From Pontibacillus salicampi (GTDB lineage: Bacteria; Bacillota; Bacilli; Bacillales; BH030062), in assembly GCF_042434395.1 (NCBI RefSeq), contig NZ_JBHLTP010000003.1:1-64000 (forward strand): a DNA stretch of 64,000 nucleotides. The letters run 5' to 3'. A model generated the notes under the pieces. It was not told the origin of the DNA. It saw nothing but the letters and a program-made list of their open reading frames with translations, and made no database searches. The translations under genes were made by a program, and so were the position numbers. Shown piece after piece: positions 26,565 to 36,542 of this stretch. Every line of letters begins with the position of its first letter. Positions within the stretch are counted from its first letter, which is position 1.

Positions 26565-27380
26565 ATGAAGATGACAAGTATAAAAATGAAAAAAATGTTA
26601 GATGAGCGCTTACAGCATCCTGACTGGCGTACATCCTTTAACAGGGATAAAGATGTATATCGAATTGAATGGGAAGATACCAAAGATGGTATTGAAATAT
26701 CTCTCCCTGGAATTATCGCTAAATACGAGCAAAGGGATAAGGAAGCTCTTGACGATTTAGAGGAGCATATCCGTGAAGCGTTAAAAATTATGAGAGAGAC
26801 GCAAACGCTGGTAGGGAAAGAGAAAGATATTTACCCTGTAATTAGAGCCAGTTCCTTCCCAACAGAGTCAAATGAGGGAGTTCCTCTCGTATTTGATGAG
26901 CATACAGCAGAAACGAGAATGTACTATGCCCTAGACCTTGGCAAATCATACCGTCTTATTGATGAGAATATGCTGCAGGAGGAGGGGCTTGAACAGGAAC
27001 GTTTGCGAGAGATAGCACGTTTTAATGTCCGCTCTCTTTCAGTGGAGACGAAACAAGATGAAGTGGCCGGAAATATGTTTTATTTTCTCTCTACCAATGA
27101 CGGCTATGATGCCTCTCGAATCTTAAACGAGGTATTGTTAGAGGAGATGAAGGCTCAGAGCGTTGGAGAGTTAGCTGTAGCAGTACCACATGGAGACGTA
27201 CTCATTTTTGCAGACATTCGTAACGCACAAGGCTATGATGTTCTGGCACAAATGACGATGAAATTCTTTGCAGAAGGACGAGTTCCTATTACTTCACTGC
27301 CATTCTTATACGAAGACAAGAAATTAGAGCCAATCTTTATCCTTGCAAAGAACAAACCAAATAATAATGAAAATGTTTAA
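26565..27380 (+). CDS. ytpQ: DUF1444 family protein YtpQ
   Basis: A 271-residue soluble protein of the DUF1444 family. It starts MKMTSIKMKKMLDERLQHP and contains the family's PVIRASSFPTES region. The neighbours ytpP and ytpR match B. subtilis. It has no known biochemical activity. AAAGGAGGAAG lies upstream of the ATG. The next gene starts 17 bp after its stop. Confidence 0.9.
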   Translation: MKMTSIKMKKMLDERLQHPDWRTSFNRDKDVYRIEWEDTKDGIEISLPGIIAKYEQRDKEALDDLEEHIREALKIMRETQTLVGKEKDIYPVIRASSFPTESNEGVPLVFDEHTAETRMYYALDLGKSYRLIDENMLQEEGLEQERLREIARFNVRSLSVETKQDEVAGNMFYFLSTNDGYDASRILNEVLLEEMKAQSVGELAVAVPHGDVLIFADIRNAQGYDVLAQMTMKFFAEGRVPITSLPFLYEDKKLEPIFILAKNKPNNNENV

Positions 27381-27397
27381 GAAGGGAAGTAGAAATA

Positions 27398-28003
27398 ATG
27401 CAGGTGTATTATAACTATGATGGAATCGGAAATGTACTAATTATTCCTATTAAGCAAGGGGAAGACCGTAATGAATTTAATCAAACCACTTATAATGATG
27501 TGGTCAAGATTACAGATACAGATGGTTCTTTGCTTGGATATAACATATTTAATGCTTCCACCTATTTTCAGCTGGAAGAAAAAGGAGCCATCTCCTTAAC
27601 AGAGGAGCTTCTATCTTCTATTCATAACGCTTTTACATCGAACTCGTTACAGGACACATTGGAGGTTGATTTAACTCCTAAATTTGTTGTCGGCTATGTG
27701 GAAAAGCGGGAACAGCACGAGGGTGCAGACAAATTAAGCGTATGTCAGGTAAACGTTGGTGATGACAAACTGCAAATCGTATGCGGAGCTCCAAATGTTG
27801 ATCAAGGACAAAAGGTAGTTGTTGCTAAAGTAGGCGCAGTAATGCCAGGTGGTATGGAAATTAAGCCAACTGAACTACGCGGTGTTCCTTCCAATGGTAT
27901 GATTTGTTCTGCAAAAGAACTCGGTTTGCCAGACGCTCCTAAAGAGAAAGGAATTCTAGTTCTTGAAGATTCTTACCAAGTTGGTACACCTTTCGAACAA
28001 TAA
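27398..28003 (+). CDS. ytpR: YtpR-type tRNA-binding protein
   Basis: A 201-residue protein with an N-terminal DUF4479 domain (about 1-85). This is followed by an OB-fold EMAP/PheT-type tRNA-binding domain, FVVGYVEKREQHEGADKLSV to GVPSNGMICSAKELGL. The domain order and length are those of YtpR. It probably binds RNA non-specifically in trans; its role is not established. It is the last gene before a strong terminator. Confidence 0.92.
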   Translation: MQVYYNYDGIGNVLIIPIKQGEDRNEFNQTTYNDVVKITDTDGSLLGYNIFNASTYFQLEEKGAISLTEELLSSIHNAFTSNSLQDTLEVDLTPKFVVGYVEKREQHEGADKLSVCQVNVGDDKLQIVCGAPNVDQGQKVVVAKVGAVMPGGMEIKPTELRGVPSNGMICSAKELGLPDAPKEKGILVLEDSYQVGTPFEQ

Positions 28004-28026
28004 TATTATAGAGTGCAAGCAGGTTC

Positions 28027-28058
28027 ATCCTGATCCGATTTATGGATCAGGATTTTTT
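28027..28058 (+). terminator. Terminator of the ytpPQR transcript
   Basis: A 10-bp stem (ATCCTGATCC, 28027-28036, with 28044-28053) is followed by a T run, just after ytpR. Confidence 0.92.
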
Positions 28059-28271
28059 GCTTTGTCCCAGAGCGGAATTGCTGTTGCTGGTTCTTCTGGT
28101 TAACGGGAGGGTTTGGTTAATACGTAGCCAACATGTGGGTGTGATAGTAAAAAAAGTGAATCAAAAGAGGTGGATTTTCAACATATGTCCGAAAGGCACT
28201 CCCCAATTACAGATGAAACCTGTTAAAATGGTAATCATAAGCATAATTTTTAATAGAAAGAGTGAGCGCCG

Positions 28272-31103
28272 ATGTGGGATCGGATGAAAAAATGGTTTCA
28301 AGATAAAATGTATCATCAGGAAGATTGGGACGAGCAAGAATACGATCAGCCTTCCCCACAACCGCATAATCAACGTAATATTACATCCAGCGAAGATTTG
28401 CAGACAAAAATGTACTATCAATACCCTAAACGTGGAGCTTTTCGTTTTCCCATTATTCCTGATCAACAGCAAAGTCAACATCAAAGACAGAATAGAAATG
28501 ACTCTTCGAATTGGAACGAAGAAAAGTATCAACAGTCCTCGTCCAGTCGAAGACAACAACGAACTAGAGAAACGAGAGATCAGTCTTATACAAAAGAGAA
28601 GCAGCGATATACCTACGATGAGCAGTCGTACACTAGCTCTTCCAAGCAGCAGGGAAGTTCGACCTCCTCTTCTTATGACGAGACGATTCCCTACAACACA
28701 TTTTCCCCTACTGAAGTACCTTCCCCTATTTATGGGTTTGGAAAGAGGGAAGGTAAATTCTTTGAAACAGATACAGAGCAAGAGCCCCTTTTCCTTCAAA
28801 ATCAGGAAGAAAAGACGAATGATGCCTTTATCCCTGCAGATGGACAGGAGGAAATGGCCAATGAATATGTGGATAATACGAAGGAAGAGCATAACATTGT
28901 AGAGTTATTTCCTGCTGATGAAGAGTCAAGTACCTCCATTACTATGGAACCTTCTGAGGAAGTAGCTACCTCTCCAATCGAAAGGGAAGCGAGCCGGGCA
29001 GAGGCTGAAGTATTTGAGGAAGACCAAGGATTATTACACAATCAAGAGCAGGCTACTTCTCCTGTTGCCATTATGATGGAGGAAGAGAGTTCGGAAACAC
29101 CAGCGGAATCGAATTGGAATCTATCTAAAGAAACGGAAGTAGATTCTGGTTGTGAAACGGATATAGAAAAAGAACAGCACGAAAAAGAAGCAGAAGTGCA
29201 AGAGCCTCAGGATGATTTAGTAACGGATACAGCAGAGCATAGTCAACAAGGGGAGCCAAATGAAGAGAAGGAAGCACATAATATTTCTGCCACATATGAA
29301 GAAGCTCCAGAGGAATTCGTATGGGATGTACCTGAGGAGACAGAACTAGATGCTAAGCGTGAAATGGTCATGGAAGAAGGCCTGTATGACAGTCAAGCGG
29401 AACGTGGAGAGCAGGATGATGTAGAACAGTTCACTGAAGAACTTGATGAGCGCAAGGAGTTAAACGAAGATGAGGTTGATACGGAGAATAGTCAAGAACC
29501 TGCAAAACCTAAACAGCATCGTAGACCCTTTAATGTCATCATGACTCCAAGTGATAAGCGAAACAGAGACCGTAAACCAGCTGCAGAGCAAAAAAAAACT
29601 AATCAAACCGAAGAAACAAACGTAGAAAATACTCAACCTATGAAACACTCTTTAACTCCAGAAGAAGAAATCAAGGAAGTGAAGCAGGATTCAAGGCCAC
29701 CCGTTCATCTTCTGAATGATGCACCAGAGAAAAATGAGCACGATGAAGAATGGATAGAAGAGCAAAAACAATTACTGGAAACAACATTAAAGCATTTCCA
29801 TGTGAAGGCTAAAGTGGTGAATGCTATGAAAGGGCCTACTGTTACGAGGTTTGAAGTTCAGCCGGAGCCAGGGGTGAAGGTGAGTAAGATTACCAACTTG
29901 AGTGATGATATCAAGTTAAATCTTGCAGCGAAGGATATTCGGATGGAAGCCCCGATTCCAGGAAAGAATGCAATTGGTATTGAGGTACCTAACCCGAGTT
30001 CTCAAGCTGTAGCTTTTCAAGGAATACTAGAGGATGAAGCCTTTGCTGCCAATAAATCCCCATTATCCGTAGGACTAGGACTGGATATTAGTGGTATGCC
30101 TGTCGTTACTGATATTCGGAAAATGCCGCATGGGCTTATTGCAGGAGCGACGGGTTCCGGGAAAAGTGTATGCATTAACACTATTTTGTTAAGCCTGTTA
30201 TATAAATCACATTATGAAGATGTGAAGTTTCTTTTAATTGACCCTAAAATGGTAGAGCTTGCTCCTTATAATGAGCTTCCTCACTTGGTAGCTCCTGTTA
30301 TTACAGATGTGAAAGCTGCTACCTCTGCCTTGAAATGGGCAGTGAAGGAAATGGAAAATCGTTATGAAAAATTCGTCACTGAAGGGGTTAGAGATATCGA
30401 CCGTTTTAATGAAAAGATTATCTCTAAAGGCAGATCTAATGAAAAAATGCCTTATCTTGTTATTGTCATTGACGAATTAGCAGATTTAATGATGATGTCA
30501 CCTCAAGATGTAGAGGATGCCATCTGTCGCATTGCTCAAAAGGCCAGAGCTTGTGGCATTCACTTACTTGTGGCAACCCAACGTCCTTCCGTGGATGTTA
30601 TTACTGGATTAATTAAAGCAAATATTCCAACAAGAATTGCATTTAGTGTCTCTTCTCAAGTAGACTCCAGAACCATTATTGATACGAACGGAGCCGAGAA
30701 ATTACTTGGAAAGGGAGACATGCTATTTTTAGAGAATGGCTCTGGTAAATCTCAGCGGCTACAAGGCGCGTTTGTATCAGATGAAGAGATTGAAAGAGTG
30801 ACCAATCATGTTAAGAAAATTGCGGGTCCTCAATATGAATTTGAACAGGAAGAACTTATTCAGCAAACTGATTTTGAAGAAGACGAGGATGACCTGTTTG
30901 AAGAAGCGGTTGAATTTGTTATTCAACAAAATGGAGCTAGTGCATCCCTTCTGCAAAGGAGATTCAAGGTTGGTTATAATCGTGCTGCCCGATTAATTGA
31001 TACGATGGAGGAGAAAGGAATCATCTCTGAAACAAAAGGAAGTAAGCCTCGAGATGTTTTCGTTACCCAGGCTAGTTTTGAAGAAATGCGCCAAAATAAT
31101 TAA
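28272..31103 (+). CDS. sftA: DNA translocase SftA
   Basis: A 943-residue FtsK/SpoIIIE-family motor without membrane helices, as in B. subtilis SftA. After a Gln/Ser- and Glu-rich linker of ~450 residues come the alpha domain and the RecA-like motor. Walker A is GATGSGKS (about 626-633) and Walker B is VIDELADLM (about 731-739). The gamma winged helix follows at about 875-940. It moves DNA away from the closing septum before division. The linker contains two degenerate ~40-residue repeats. The ribosome-binding site is weak (AAAGAGTGAG), but the ATG start matches the family N-terminus MWDRMKKW. Confidence 0.94.
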   Translation: MWDRMKKWFQDKMYHQEDWDEQEYDQPSPQPHNQRNITSSEDLQTKMYYQYPKRGAFRFPIIPDQQQSQHQRQNRNDSSNWNEEKYQQSSSSRRQQRTRETRDQSYTKEKQRYTYDEQSYTSSSKQQGSSTSSSYDETIPYNTFSPTEVPSPIYGFGKREGKFFETDTEQEPLFLQNQEEKTNDAFIPADGQEEMANEYVDNTKEEHNIVELFPADEESSTSITMEPSEEVATSPIEREASRAEAEVFEEDQGLLHNQEQATSPVAIMMEEESSETPAESNWNLSKETEVDSGCETDIEKEQHEKEAEVQEPQDDLVTDTAEHSQQGEPNEEKEAHNISATYEEAPEEFVWDVPEETELDAKREMVMEEGLYDSQAERGEQDDVEQFTEELDERKELNEDEVDTENSQEPAKPKQHRRPFNVIMTPSDKRNRDRKPAAEQKKTNQTEETNVENTQPMKHSLTPEEEIKEVKQDSRPPVHLLNDAPEKNEHDEEWIEEQKQLLETTLKHFHVKAKVVNAMKGPTVTRFEVQPEPGVKVSKITNLSDDIKLNLAAKDIRMEAPIPGKNAIGIEVPNPSSQAVAFQGILEDEAFAANKSPLSVGLGLDISGMPVVTDIRKMPHGLIAGATGSGKSVCINTILLSLLYKSHYEDVKFLLIDPKMVELAPYNELPHLVAPVITDVKAATSALKWAVKEMENRYEKFVTEGVRDIDRFNEKIISKGRSNEKMPYLVIVIDELADLMMMSPQDVEDAICRIAQKARACGIHLLVATQRPSVDVITGLIKANIPTRIAFSVSSQVDSRTIIDTNGAEKLLGKGDMLFLENGSGKSQRLQGAFVSDEEIERVTNHVKKIAGPQYEFEQEELIQQTDFEEDEDDLFEEAVEFVIQQNGASASLLQRRFKVGYNRAARLIDTMEEKGIISETKGSKPRDVFVTQASFEEMRQNN

Positions 31104-31207
31104 GAAATAGACGCAGATAGGTTGTTGTTTTCCGAAGAATTTTATACTATTAATAATTAGGACATGCAGCTAATTTTAGAGCAAACTCAATAAGGAGTTA
31201 CGTGGAA

Positions 31208-32323
31208 ATGAAAGAAATCGAAAAGAAGATGAACGGTGAAATTAAACGATTAACAAATAGAACGTTTAAATTTGATCAGCGTATTAAAGAAGGCTGGTTT
31301 TCTGCAGTATATTTTCTTAAAACGAAAGAAATTGTCGAAGAGAGTCTTCCGGATAATTATGTTACGATGCAATTTTTTCAAAAACAACATGCTGTTCTTT
31401 GTGGATCGGATGAAGCCATTGCTTTAATTCATACATTTGCGGACCATCCTGAAGAGTTAGAAATTCACTCCCTGAAAGATGGGGATAAAATAGAGCCTTT
31501 TGAATCTGTATTGACCGTTACAGGCCCTTACCAATATTTTGGTTACTTGGAGGGGATTATTGATGGGATTCTTTCTCGTCGTACGTCAGTCGCAACCAAT
31601 GTGTATCATGTCGTAAAGGCTGCGCGTACGAATGGTACCCAGAAGCCAATTATCTTCATGGGAGATAGAGACGATCATTATACACAGCAGGCTGGTGACG
31701 GCTATGCTGCTTACATTGGCGGTTCTACTGCTCAGGCCACTCACGCAATGAACGAATGGTGGGGGAAGGAAGGTATGGGGACCATGCCGCATGCCCTTAT
31801 TCAGATGTTCCATGGAGATGTGGTAGCAGCATGTAAAGCATATTATCAGCAATTCCCTAATGATGAGTTGATGGCACTAGTTGATTATAACAACGATGTC
31901 ATTACAGATTCCCTTAAAGTCGCTAGAGAGTTTGGGAATCAGCTAAAAGGAGTTCGAGTAGATACTTCTAGAACATTGGTAGACAAATACTTCCTTCGCA
32001 ATCAGCATCTAATGGGGACGTTTGACCCGCGAGGAGTCAATTCGCAGCTTATATTTGCTCTTCGTAAAGCATTGGATGAAGAAGGCTACCAGCACGTCAA
32101 GATTGTGGCGAGCGGAGGATTTACAGAAGATAGAATACGTGAGTTTGAAGAGCTTAAAGTACCTGTTGATGTATATGGAGTAGGAAGCAGCTTATTGAAA
32201 ATCAATACAGCCTTTACAGGGGATAACGTGCTCTTGAATGGAAAAGCGGAAGCGAAGGAAGGACGTCGTTATCGTGCTAACCCTCGTTTAGAAAAGGTAG
32301 ACTACGTGAAAGAACAGGGCTGA
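31208..32323 (+). CDS. Nicotinate phosphoribosyltransferase family protein
   Basis: About 371 residues of the type II phosphoribosyltransferase fold shared by NAPRTase and quinolinate PRTase. Supporting motifs are SRRTSVATNVYHVVKAA, GGSTAQATHAMNEW, ASGGFTEDRIREFE and the phosphate-binding DVYGVGSSL. It is expected to make NaMN from nicotinate and PRPP for NAD salvage. It is shorter than PncB and belongs to the Firmicutes short form. ATG at 31208 lies 10 bases after AGGAG; GTG at 31202 is only four bases away but is possible. It lies between sftA and murC. Confidence 0.87.
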   Translation: MKEIEKKMNGEIKRLTNRTFKFDQRIKEGWFSAVYFLKTKEIVEESLPDNYVTMQFFQKQHAVLCGSDEAIALIHTFADHPEELEIHSLKDGDKIEPFESVLTVTGPYQYFGYLEGIIDGILSRRTSVATNVYHVVKAARTNGTQKPIIFMGDRDDHYTQQAGDGYAAYIGGSTAQATHAMNEWWGKEGMGTMPHALIQMFHGDVVAACKAYYQQFPNDELMALVDYNNDVITDSLKVAREFGNQLKGVRVDTSRTLVDKYFLRNQHLMGTFDPRGVNSQLIFALRKALDEEGYQHVKIVASGGFTEDRIREFEELKVPVDVYGVGSSLLKINTAFTGDNVLLNGKAEAKEGRRYRANPRLEKVDYVKEQG

Positions 32324-32349
32324 CATAAACGAGGTCAGCCTTTTTCTTT
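32318..32349 (+). terminator. Terminator overlapping the NAPRTase stop codon
   Basis: The stem GGCTGAC (32318-32324) with GTCAGCC (32334-32340) is followed by TTTTTCTTT. The left arm contains the TGA stop codon. Confidence 0.85.
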
Positions 32350-32611
32350 GACAGTAAAATATACCTTGCTTCCCATTAACAGATAGGTTTGTAGCCATGA
32401 AGGAAAGGACTGACTTTCAACCAAAGCGGTTTTGTGTTAGGTTTATGTATGGAGAAAATCCCTGATGAAGAATGCCATTTCATTCTATATCTTCCATTTG
32501 CTATAATGGACAAGAAGAATAAGGCTAATAAAGTAGATTAGGCGCAAGTTTATCTTGCCTACATATAATATATGTAATGATATGACTGTTAATTGTGGAG
32601 GTTCTAACAAT

Positions 32612-33904
32612 ATGACAACTTACCATTTTGTTGGTATAAAAGGCACAGGAATGAGTGCTTTGGCACAAATTCTGCATGATGCTGGTGAACAGGTTCAAGG
32701 ATCTGATGTAGATAAACGATTTTTCACACAAGAAAGTTTAGAAAATAAAGGCATAACAATTTTACCTTTTACGAAAGACAATATTACAAGTGATGTTACT
32801 GTTATAGCAGGAAATGCATTTGGTGACGATCATGAAGAAATTAGAGCAGCAATGGAGCTAGGTGTTCCATTTTACAGATATCATGATTTTCTTGGGGAAT
32901 GGGCTAAGCAGTACACGAGTATCGCTGTAACTGGTGCCCACGGAAAAACTTCGACCACTGGTCTGTTATCCCATGTATTAAGTGCTGTGAGACCAACCTC
33001 TTTCTTAATTGGTGATGGTACAGGGAAAGGGCACGAAGACGGGCAGTATTTTGTATTCGAAGCATGCGAATATCGTCGACACTTCCTTGCTTATGAGCCT
33101 GACTACGCTATCATGACAAACATTGATTTTGACCATCCTGATTATTTTACGAGTATTGAGGATGTAATTAATGCGTTTCAGCAAATGGCTTCCCAAGTCC
33201 AAAAAGGAATTATTGCTTGCGGAGACGATGAGTATCTACAGCAAATTCAGGCAAAAGTTCCTGTCGTTTACTATGGTTTTAATGAAGGAAATGATTTTCA
33301 AGCTCAGAATGTCGTAGAAGATGAAAACGGAACGACCTTTGAAGTATTTGTTCGTAACACATACCATGATCAATTCTTTATTCCAACGTATGGTAACCAT
33401 AATGTGTTGAATGCTCTGTCTGTCATCGCCCTTTGTCATTATGAGCAAATTCCTTCAGAAGAAATAAAGCATATAGGTACGTTTAAGGGTGTGAAACGCC
33501 GTTTTACAGAAAAACAGTTTAATGATCAAGTTATTATTGATGATTATGCGCATCATCCACGAGAAATTGAAGCAACGATTGAATCTGCACGCAAGAAATA
33601 TCCAAACAAGGAAATTGTTGCTATTTTCCAACCTCATACGTTCACACGTACACGTATGTTCCTACAGGAATTTGCGGACAGCTTAAAAGAAGCGAATGTA
33701 GTTTATCTCTGTGACATATTTGGTTCAGCACGTGAGGAGTCTGGCAAACTATCAATACAAGATTTGCAAAATAAAATTGACGATTCCTTTCTGCTTGATG
33801 TGGAGGAAACCAATGTGCTGAGAAGGCATGAAAATAGTGTGCTCATTTTTATGGGGGCAGGAGATATCCAGAAGTTCCAGGAAGCATATGAAGCTATTTC
33901 TTAA
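32612..33904 (+). CDS. murC: UDP-N-acetylmuramate--L-alanine ligase
   Basis: A 430-residue Mur ligase that adds L-Ala to UDP-MurNAc. It has an N-terminal nucleotide-sugar domain with IKGTGMSALAQ (about 9-19), an ATP-binding loop GAHGKTSTT (108-116), DYAHHPREI and the C-terminal domain ending FMGAGDIQ. It is full length. The ATG at 32612 follows GTGGAGG. A longer frame beginning at 32555 has no ribosome-binding site and would add 19 residues not in the family. Confidence 0.96.
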   Translation: MTTYHFVGIKGTGMSALAQILHDAGEQVQGSDVDKRFFTQESLENKGITILPFTKDNITSDVTVIAGNAFGDDHEEIRAAMELGVPFYRYHDFLGEWAKQYTSIAVTGAHGKTSTTGLLSHVLSAVRPTSFLIGDGTGKGHEDGQYFVFEACEYRRHFLAYEPDYAIMTNIDFDHPDYFTSIEDVINAFQQMASQVQKGIIACGDDEYLQQIQAKVPVVYYGFNEGNDFQAQNVVEDENGTTFEVFVRNTYHDQFFIPTYGNHNVLNALSVIALCHYEQIPSEEIKHIGTFKGVKRRFTEKQFNDQVIIDDYAHHPREIEATIESARKKYPNKEIVAIFQPHTFTRTRMFLQEFADSLKEANVVYLCDIFGSAREESGKLSIQDLQNKIDDSFLLDVEETNVLRRHENSVLIFMGAGDIQKFQEAYEAIS

Positions 33905-33907
33905 TAT

Positions 33908-33946
33908 AAAGGCTTGGCACTAAATTAAGTGCCAAGCCTTTTTTTT
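33908..33946. terminator. Bidirectional terminator between murC and the M29 peptidase gene
   Basis: A perfect 14-bp stem (AAAGGCTTGGCACT with its complement, 33908-33921 and 33928-33941) with A and T flanks lies between the convergent genes. Confidence 0.94.
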
Positions 33947-35063
33947 ATCCTTTTAAATGCTCTGGATTTAATGAGTCCAGGTCAGGGGTAACAAATCGCC
34001 CGTCCTTACGGATGAGAGTATTGTCAAAGTAAATCTCTCCTCCTCCATATTCGGGCCGTTGAATATTTACCATGTCCCAGTGTATAGCTGAATGATTTCC
34101 ATTAGGAGCAGTCTCATAGCTTTGTCCTGGTGTGAAATGAAAGCTTCCGTCTATTTTCTCATCAAACAATATATCCTTCATAGGATGCTGGATATAAGGG
34201 TTTAGCCCAATAGCAAATTCACCAACATATCTAGCTCCCTCATCTGTATTGAAGATATTGTTTATTCTTTGTGTGTCATTTGCAGTTGCATCTACAATTT
34301 TCCCATCTTTAAAGGTTAGGGAGACGTCTTCAAAGGTAAAACCGTTGTATGGAGAGGGAGTGTTGTAGTGAATAATTCCATTGACCGAATCCCTCACAGG
34401 TGCTGTGTACACTTCTCCATCTGGCAAGTTAAGGTGGCCCGAGCATTTCACTACTGGAATATGCTTAATAGAGAAAGAGAGGTCCGTGTTCGGGCCCTTG
34501 ATATGAACTTTATCCGTTTCCTCCATCCGTTTTACTAGTGCATTCATAGCTTCATCCATTTTGTTATAATCCAAAGTACAAACATTAAAATAGAAATTCT
34601 CAAAGGCTTCCGTACTCATGTTAGCTAGCTGAGCCATTGACTCATTTGGGTATCGAAGCACACACCACTTTGTCTTAGGAACCCTCCAGTCCCGATGCAC
34701 TTTTTGACCGACAATTTGATTATATATTTGCATGGAATTAGAGGAGACATCTGACAGTTCTGAAATGTTATCACCGGATCTAATGGCAACATAAGCATCC
34801 ATTTGCTTCATAAGACCAGCTTCGTTTTCTGCCCATATATGTAGTTGTTCTTCTGTAGCACCCTTCAGTAAAGAGCGATGGATTTTTGGGTGCTTTAAGG
34901 AAACAAAAGGAAGCCCCTCCGCTTGGTATGCTTCTTCAACAATTGCAGAAACTAATTCCTGCTGTATTCCGGTATTTTCAATTAATACCTTCTCTCCGGG
35001 TTGTAAATCAATGGAGTATTGAACAATTTGTTGTGCTAATTTTTGAATTCTAGGATCTCTCAT
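33945..35063 (-). CDS. M29 family aminopeptidase (AmpS type)
   Basis: A 372-residue metallo-aminopeptidase of the thermophilic M29 family. Metal and catalytic residues are visible in NLPDGEVYTAP (Glu), YVGEFAIG (Glu), the HFTPGQSYET segment, NHSAIHWDMV (His, Asp) and the final IYFDNTLI (Asp). Length is slightly shorter than the 400-410 typical for AmpS but no domain appears missing. AAGGAGGT precedes the ATG. The 450 bp between this gene and ytxG (35064-35513) hold no supportable gene. Confidence 0.88.
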   Translation of the reverse strand: MRDPRIQKLAQQIVQYSIDLQPGEKVLIENTGIQQELVSAIVEEAYQAEGLPFVSLKHPKIHRSLLKGATEEQLHIWAENEAGLMKQMDAYVAIRSGDNISELSDVSSNSMQIYNQIVGQKVHRDWRVPKTKWCVLRYPNESMAQLANMSTEAFENFYFNVCTLDYNKMDEAMNALVKRMEETDKVHIKGPNTDLSFSIKHIPVVKCSGHLNLPDGEVYTAPVRDSVNGIIHYNTPSPYNGFTFEDVSLTFKDGKIVDATANDTQRINNIFNTDEGARYVGEFAIGLNPYIQHPMKDILFDEKIDGSFHFTPGQSYETAPNGNHSAIHWDMVNIQRPEYGGGEIYFDNTLIRKDGRFVTPDLDSLNPEHLKG

Positions 35064-35513
35064 TACAAATTTACCTCCTTATTTCTAATGGCTCTATCTT
35101 GAGATAGCTCTTCGTTATGTGCAAAATTTTTCATGGATGTTTGACATTATGTATAGCTTCTCTATGCAGAAGATTGGAGCTCGAGCTAGTGAAGGACCGT
35201 TACGATTAAAGGGGGAACGATGCTATCCACGACTTGTCAGTACGCTTATTTGAACTTCTTGCTTGACTATAATCTTGGATTCTAACCTTCGTTTCCTTCA
35301 TCATTTGGTGAATTAACATGAATAGAGCCTATTCATTATTAATAATACAGAAGCACCTGAAATAAAAAAAGGAATAGATGTGGAGGATTTATAGATAGGG
35401 AAGTCGAATAATAAAAGTTAAGGAAAACTCCATAAGTAGAAGTTTTAGTACTACAACATTTGGGGAATGGACAAAATATATAGCAAAATATATAGAAGGA
35501 GTTGAGCAGGGGA

Positions 35514-35936
35514 ATGATCATTATCCTTTACATTGCTGCATTAATCTTTGCCCTGGCATTTACAGTCTTAGTGGTTTATCTAGCAAAAACTTTGAAAGCC
35601 GCTCAACGGACATTAGACAATGTAGCTACCACATTAGGTGGGCTTGAAAAACAGATGGAAGGAATTAGTACAGAGACAACTTCATTATTACATAAGACTA
35701 ATGAGTTGGCAGATGACATTGGAGACAAATCTCAGAAATTAAACACATTAGTAGACGGTGTGAAGGGTATAGGTGATTCTGTTAATGATTTTAACCAATC
35801 GTTGAGAACTATTTCCTCAAACTTAAAAGATTCCGCTAATGATCAATCAGATAATGCCACCCAAGCTTTGAAGTGGGGGAAAGTAGGCATTGATCTATAT
35901 AAGAAATGGCAAAAAGAAAAGACACCAACAAATTAA
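35514..35936 (+). CDS. ytxG: YtxG-like DUF948 membrane protein
   Basis: About 140 residues. An N-terminal membrane helix (IIILYIAALIFALAFTVLVVYLAK) is followed by a coiled-coil DUF948 region. It heads the ytxGHJ cluster, known in B. subtilis as a general-stress (sigma-B/sigma-H) operon. I could not identify a convincing sigma-B or sigma-H promoter upstream. The ATG at 35514 is preferred to the TTG at 35502, which touches the AAGGAG. Confidence 0.85.
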   Translation: MIIILYIAALIFALAFTVLVVYLAKTLKAAQRTLDNVATTLGGLEKQMEGISTETTSLLHKTNELADDIGDKSQKLNTLVDGVKGIGDSVNDFNQSLRTISSNLKDSANDQSDNATQALKWGKVGIDLYKKWQKEKTPTN

Positions 35937-35967
35937 AAGAGTGTAAAACTACGAGGAGGAATAAAGG

Positions 35968-36468
35968 ATGAATAACGAACAGAACATGAATAAGGTTACG
36001 AAGCAAAATCAAACACAGAATGAGACACCTAGTCCAAATCAAACACAAGCTCAAAGTCAAAATGATAATATCAATAGTAAGGACTTCTTGATTGGTTCCT
36101 TAATTGGCGGTATTGTAGGTGCATCTGTAGCACTTCTTTTTGCTCCTAAGTCCGGTAGAGAAGTTAGAGAAGAATTGAACCAGAGTGCTAGCTATGTGAA
36201 GGAACGTGCAGGAGAATGGAAAGATGTTGCCTATGAAAAAGGGAACGAGTGGGGTTCTCGTGCAAAGGAATCAACACAACAATTATCCAAGAACGTATCA
36301 GAAAAATCTCAGCATTTAGGTGAACGTGTGAAAGATAAAGTAGATGGCTTTAGAAATACGAATGATGAAGCAGAGAAGGCGGCAGAGGAAGTAGCCGAGG
36401 CGATTGAAGAAGCAGCAGAAGAGCTGGAAAGACAGCAAGAAACATCTACTAGTACTTCAACGTACTAA
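35968..36468 (+). CDS. ytxH: YtxH family stress protein
   Basis: A 166-residue protein. It has a low-complexity Asn/Gln/Thr-rich N-terminus, then the YtxH signature KDFLIGSLIGGIVGASVALL with LFAPKSGREVRE, a single glycine-zipper membrane segment. An amphipathic, Glu/Lys-rich coiled-coil tail ends in a Thr/Ser run. The family is stress-linked, but its molecular role is not known. It follows ytxG after 31 bp. Confidence 0.9.
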   Translation: MNNEQNMNKVTKQNQTQNETPSPNQTQAQSQNDNINSKDFLIGSLIGGIVGASVALLFAPKSGREVREELNQSASYVKERAGEWKDVAYEKGNEWGSRAKESTQQLSKNVSEKSQHLGERVKDKVDGFRNTNDEAEKAAEEVAEAIEEAAEELERQQETSTSTSTY

Positions 36469-36542
36469 GTAAATAAGTTTGAAATGAGTTGTTGGTATGC
36501 TACATTAATACCAACAACTTTTTTTAATCGGAGGCATTTCTG

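Noticed and set aside
28161..28892. 243-residue minus-strand frame over the sftA 5' part
   Set aside because: It is antisense to the repetitive SftA linker, has no ribosome-binding site and is a codon-bias shadow.
35064..35513. Sigma-B or sigma-H promoter for ytxGHJ
   Set aside because: AGGAATA and GGATTTA segments occur, but no element set has proper spacing and match.
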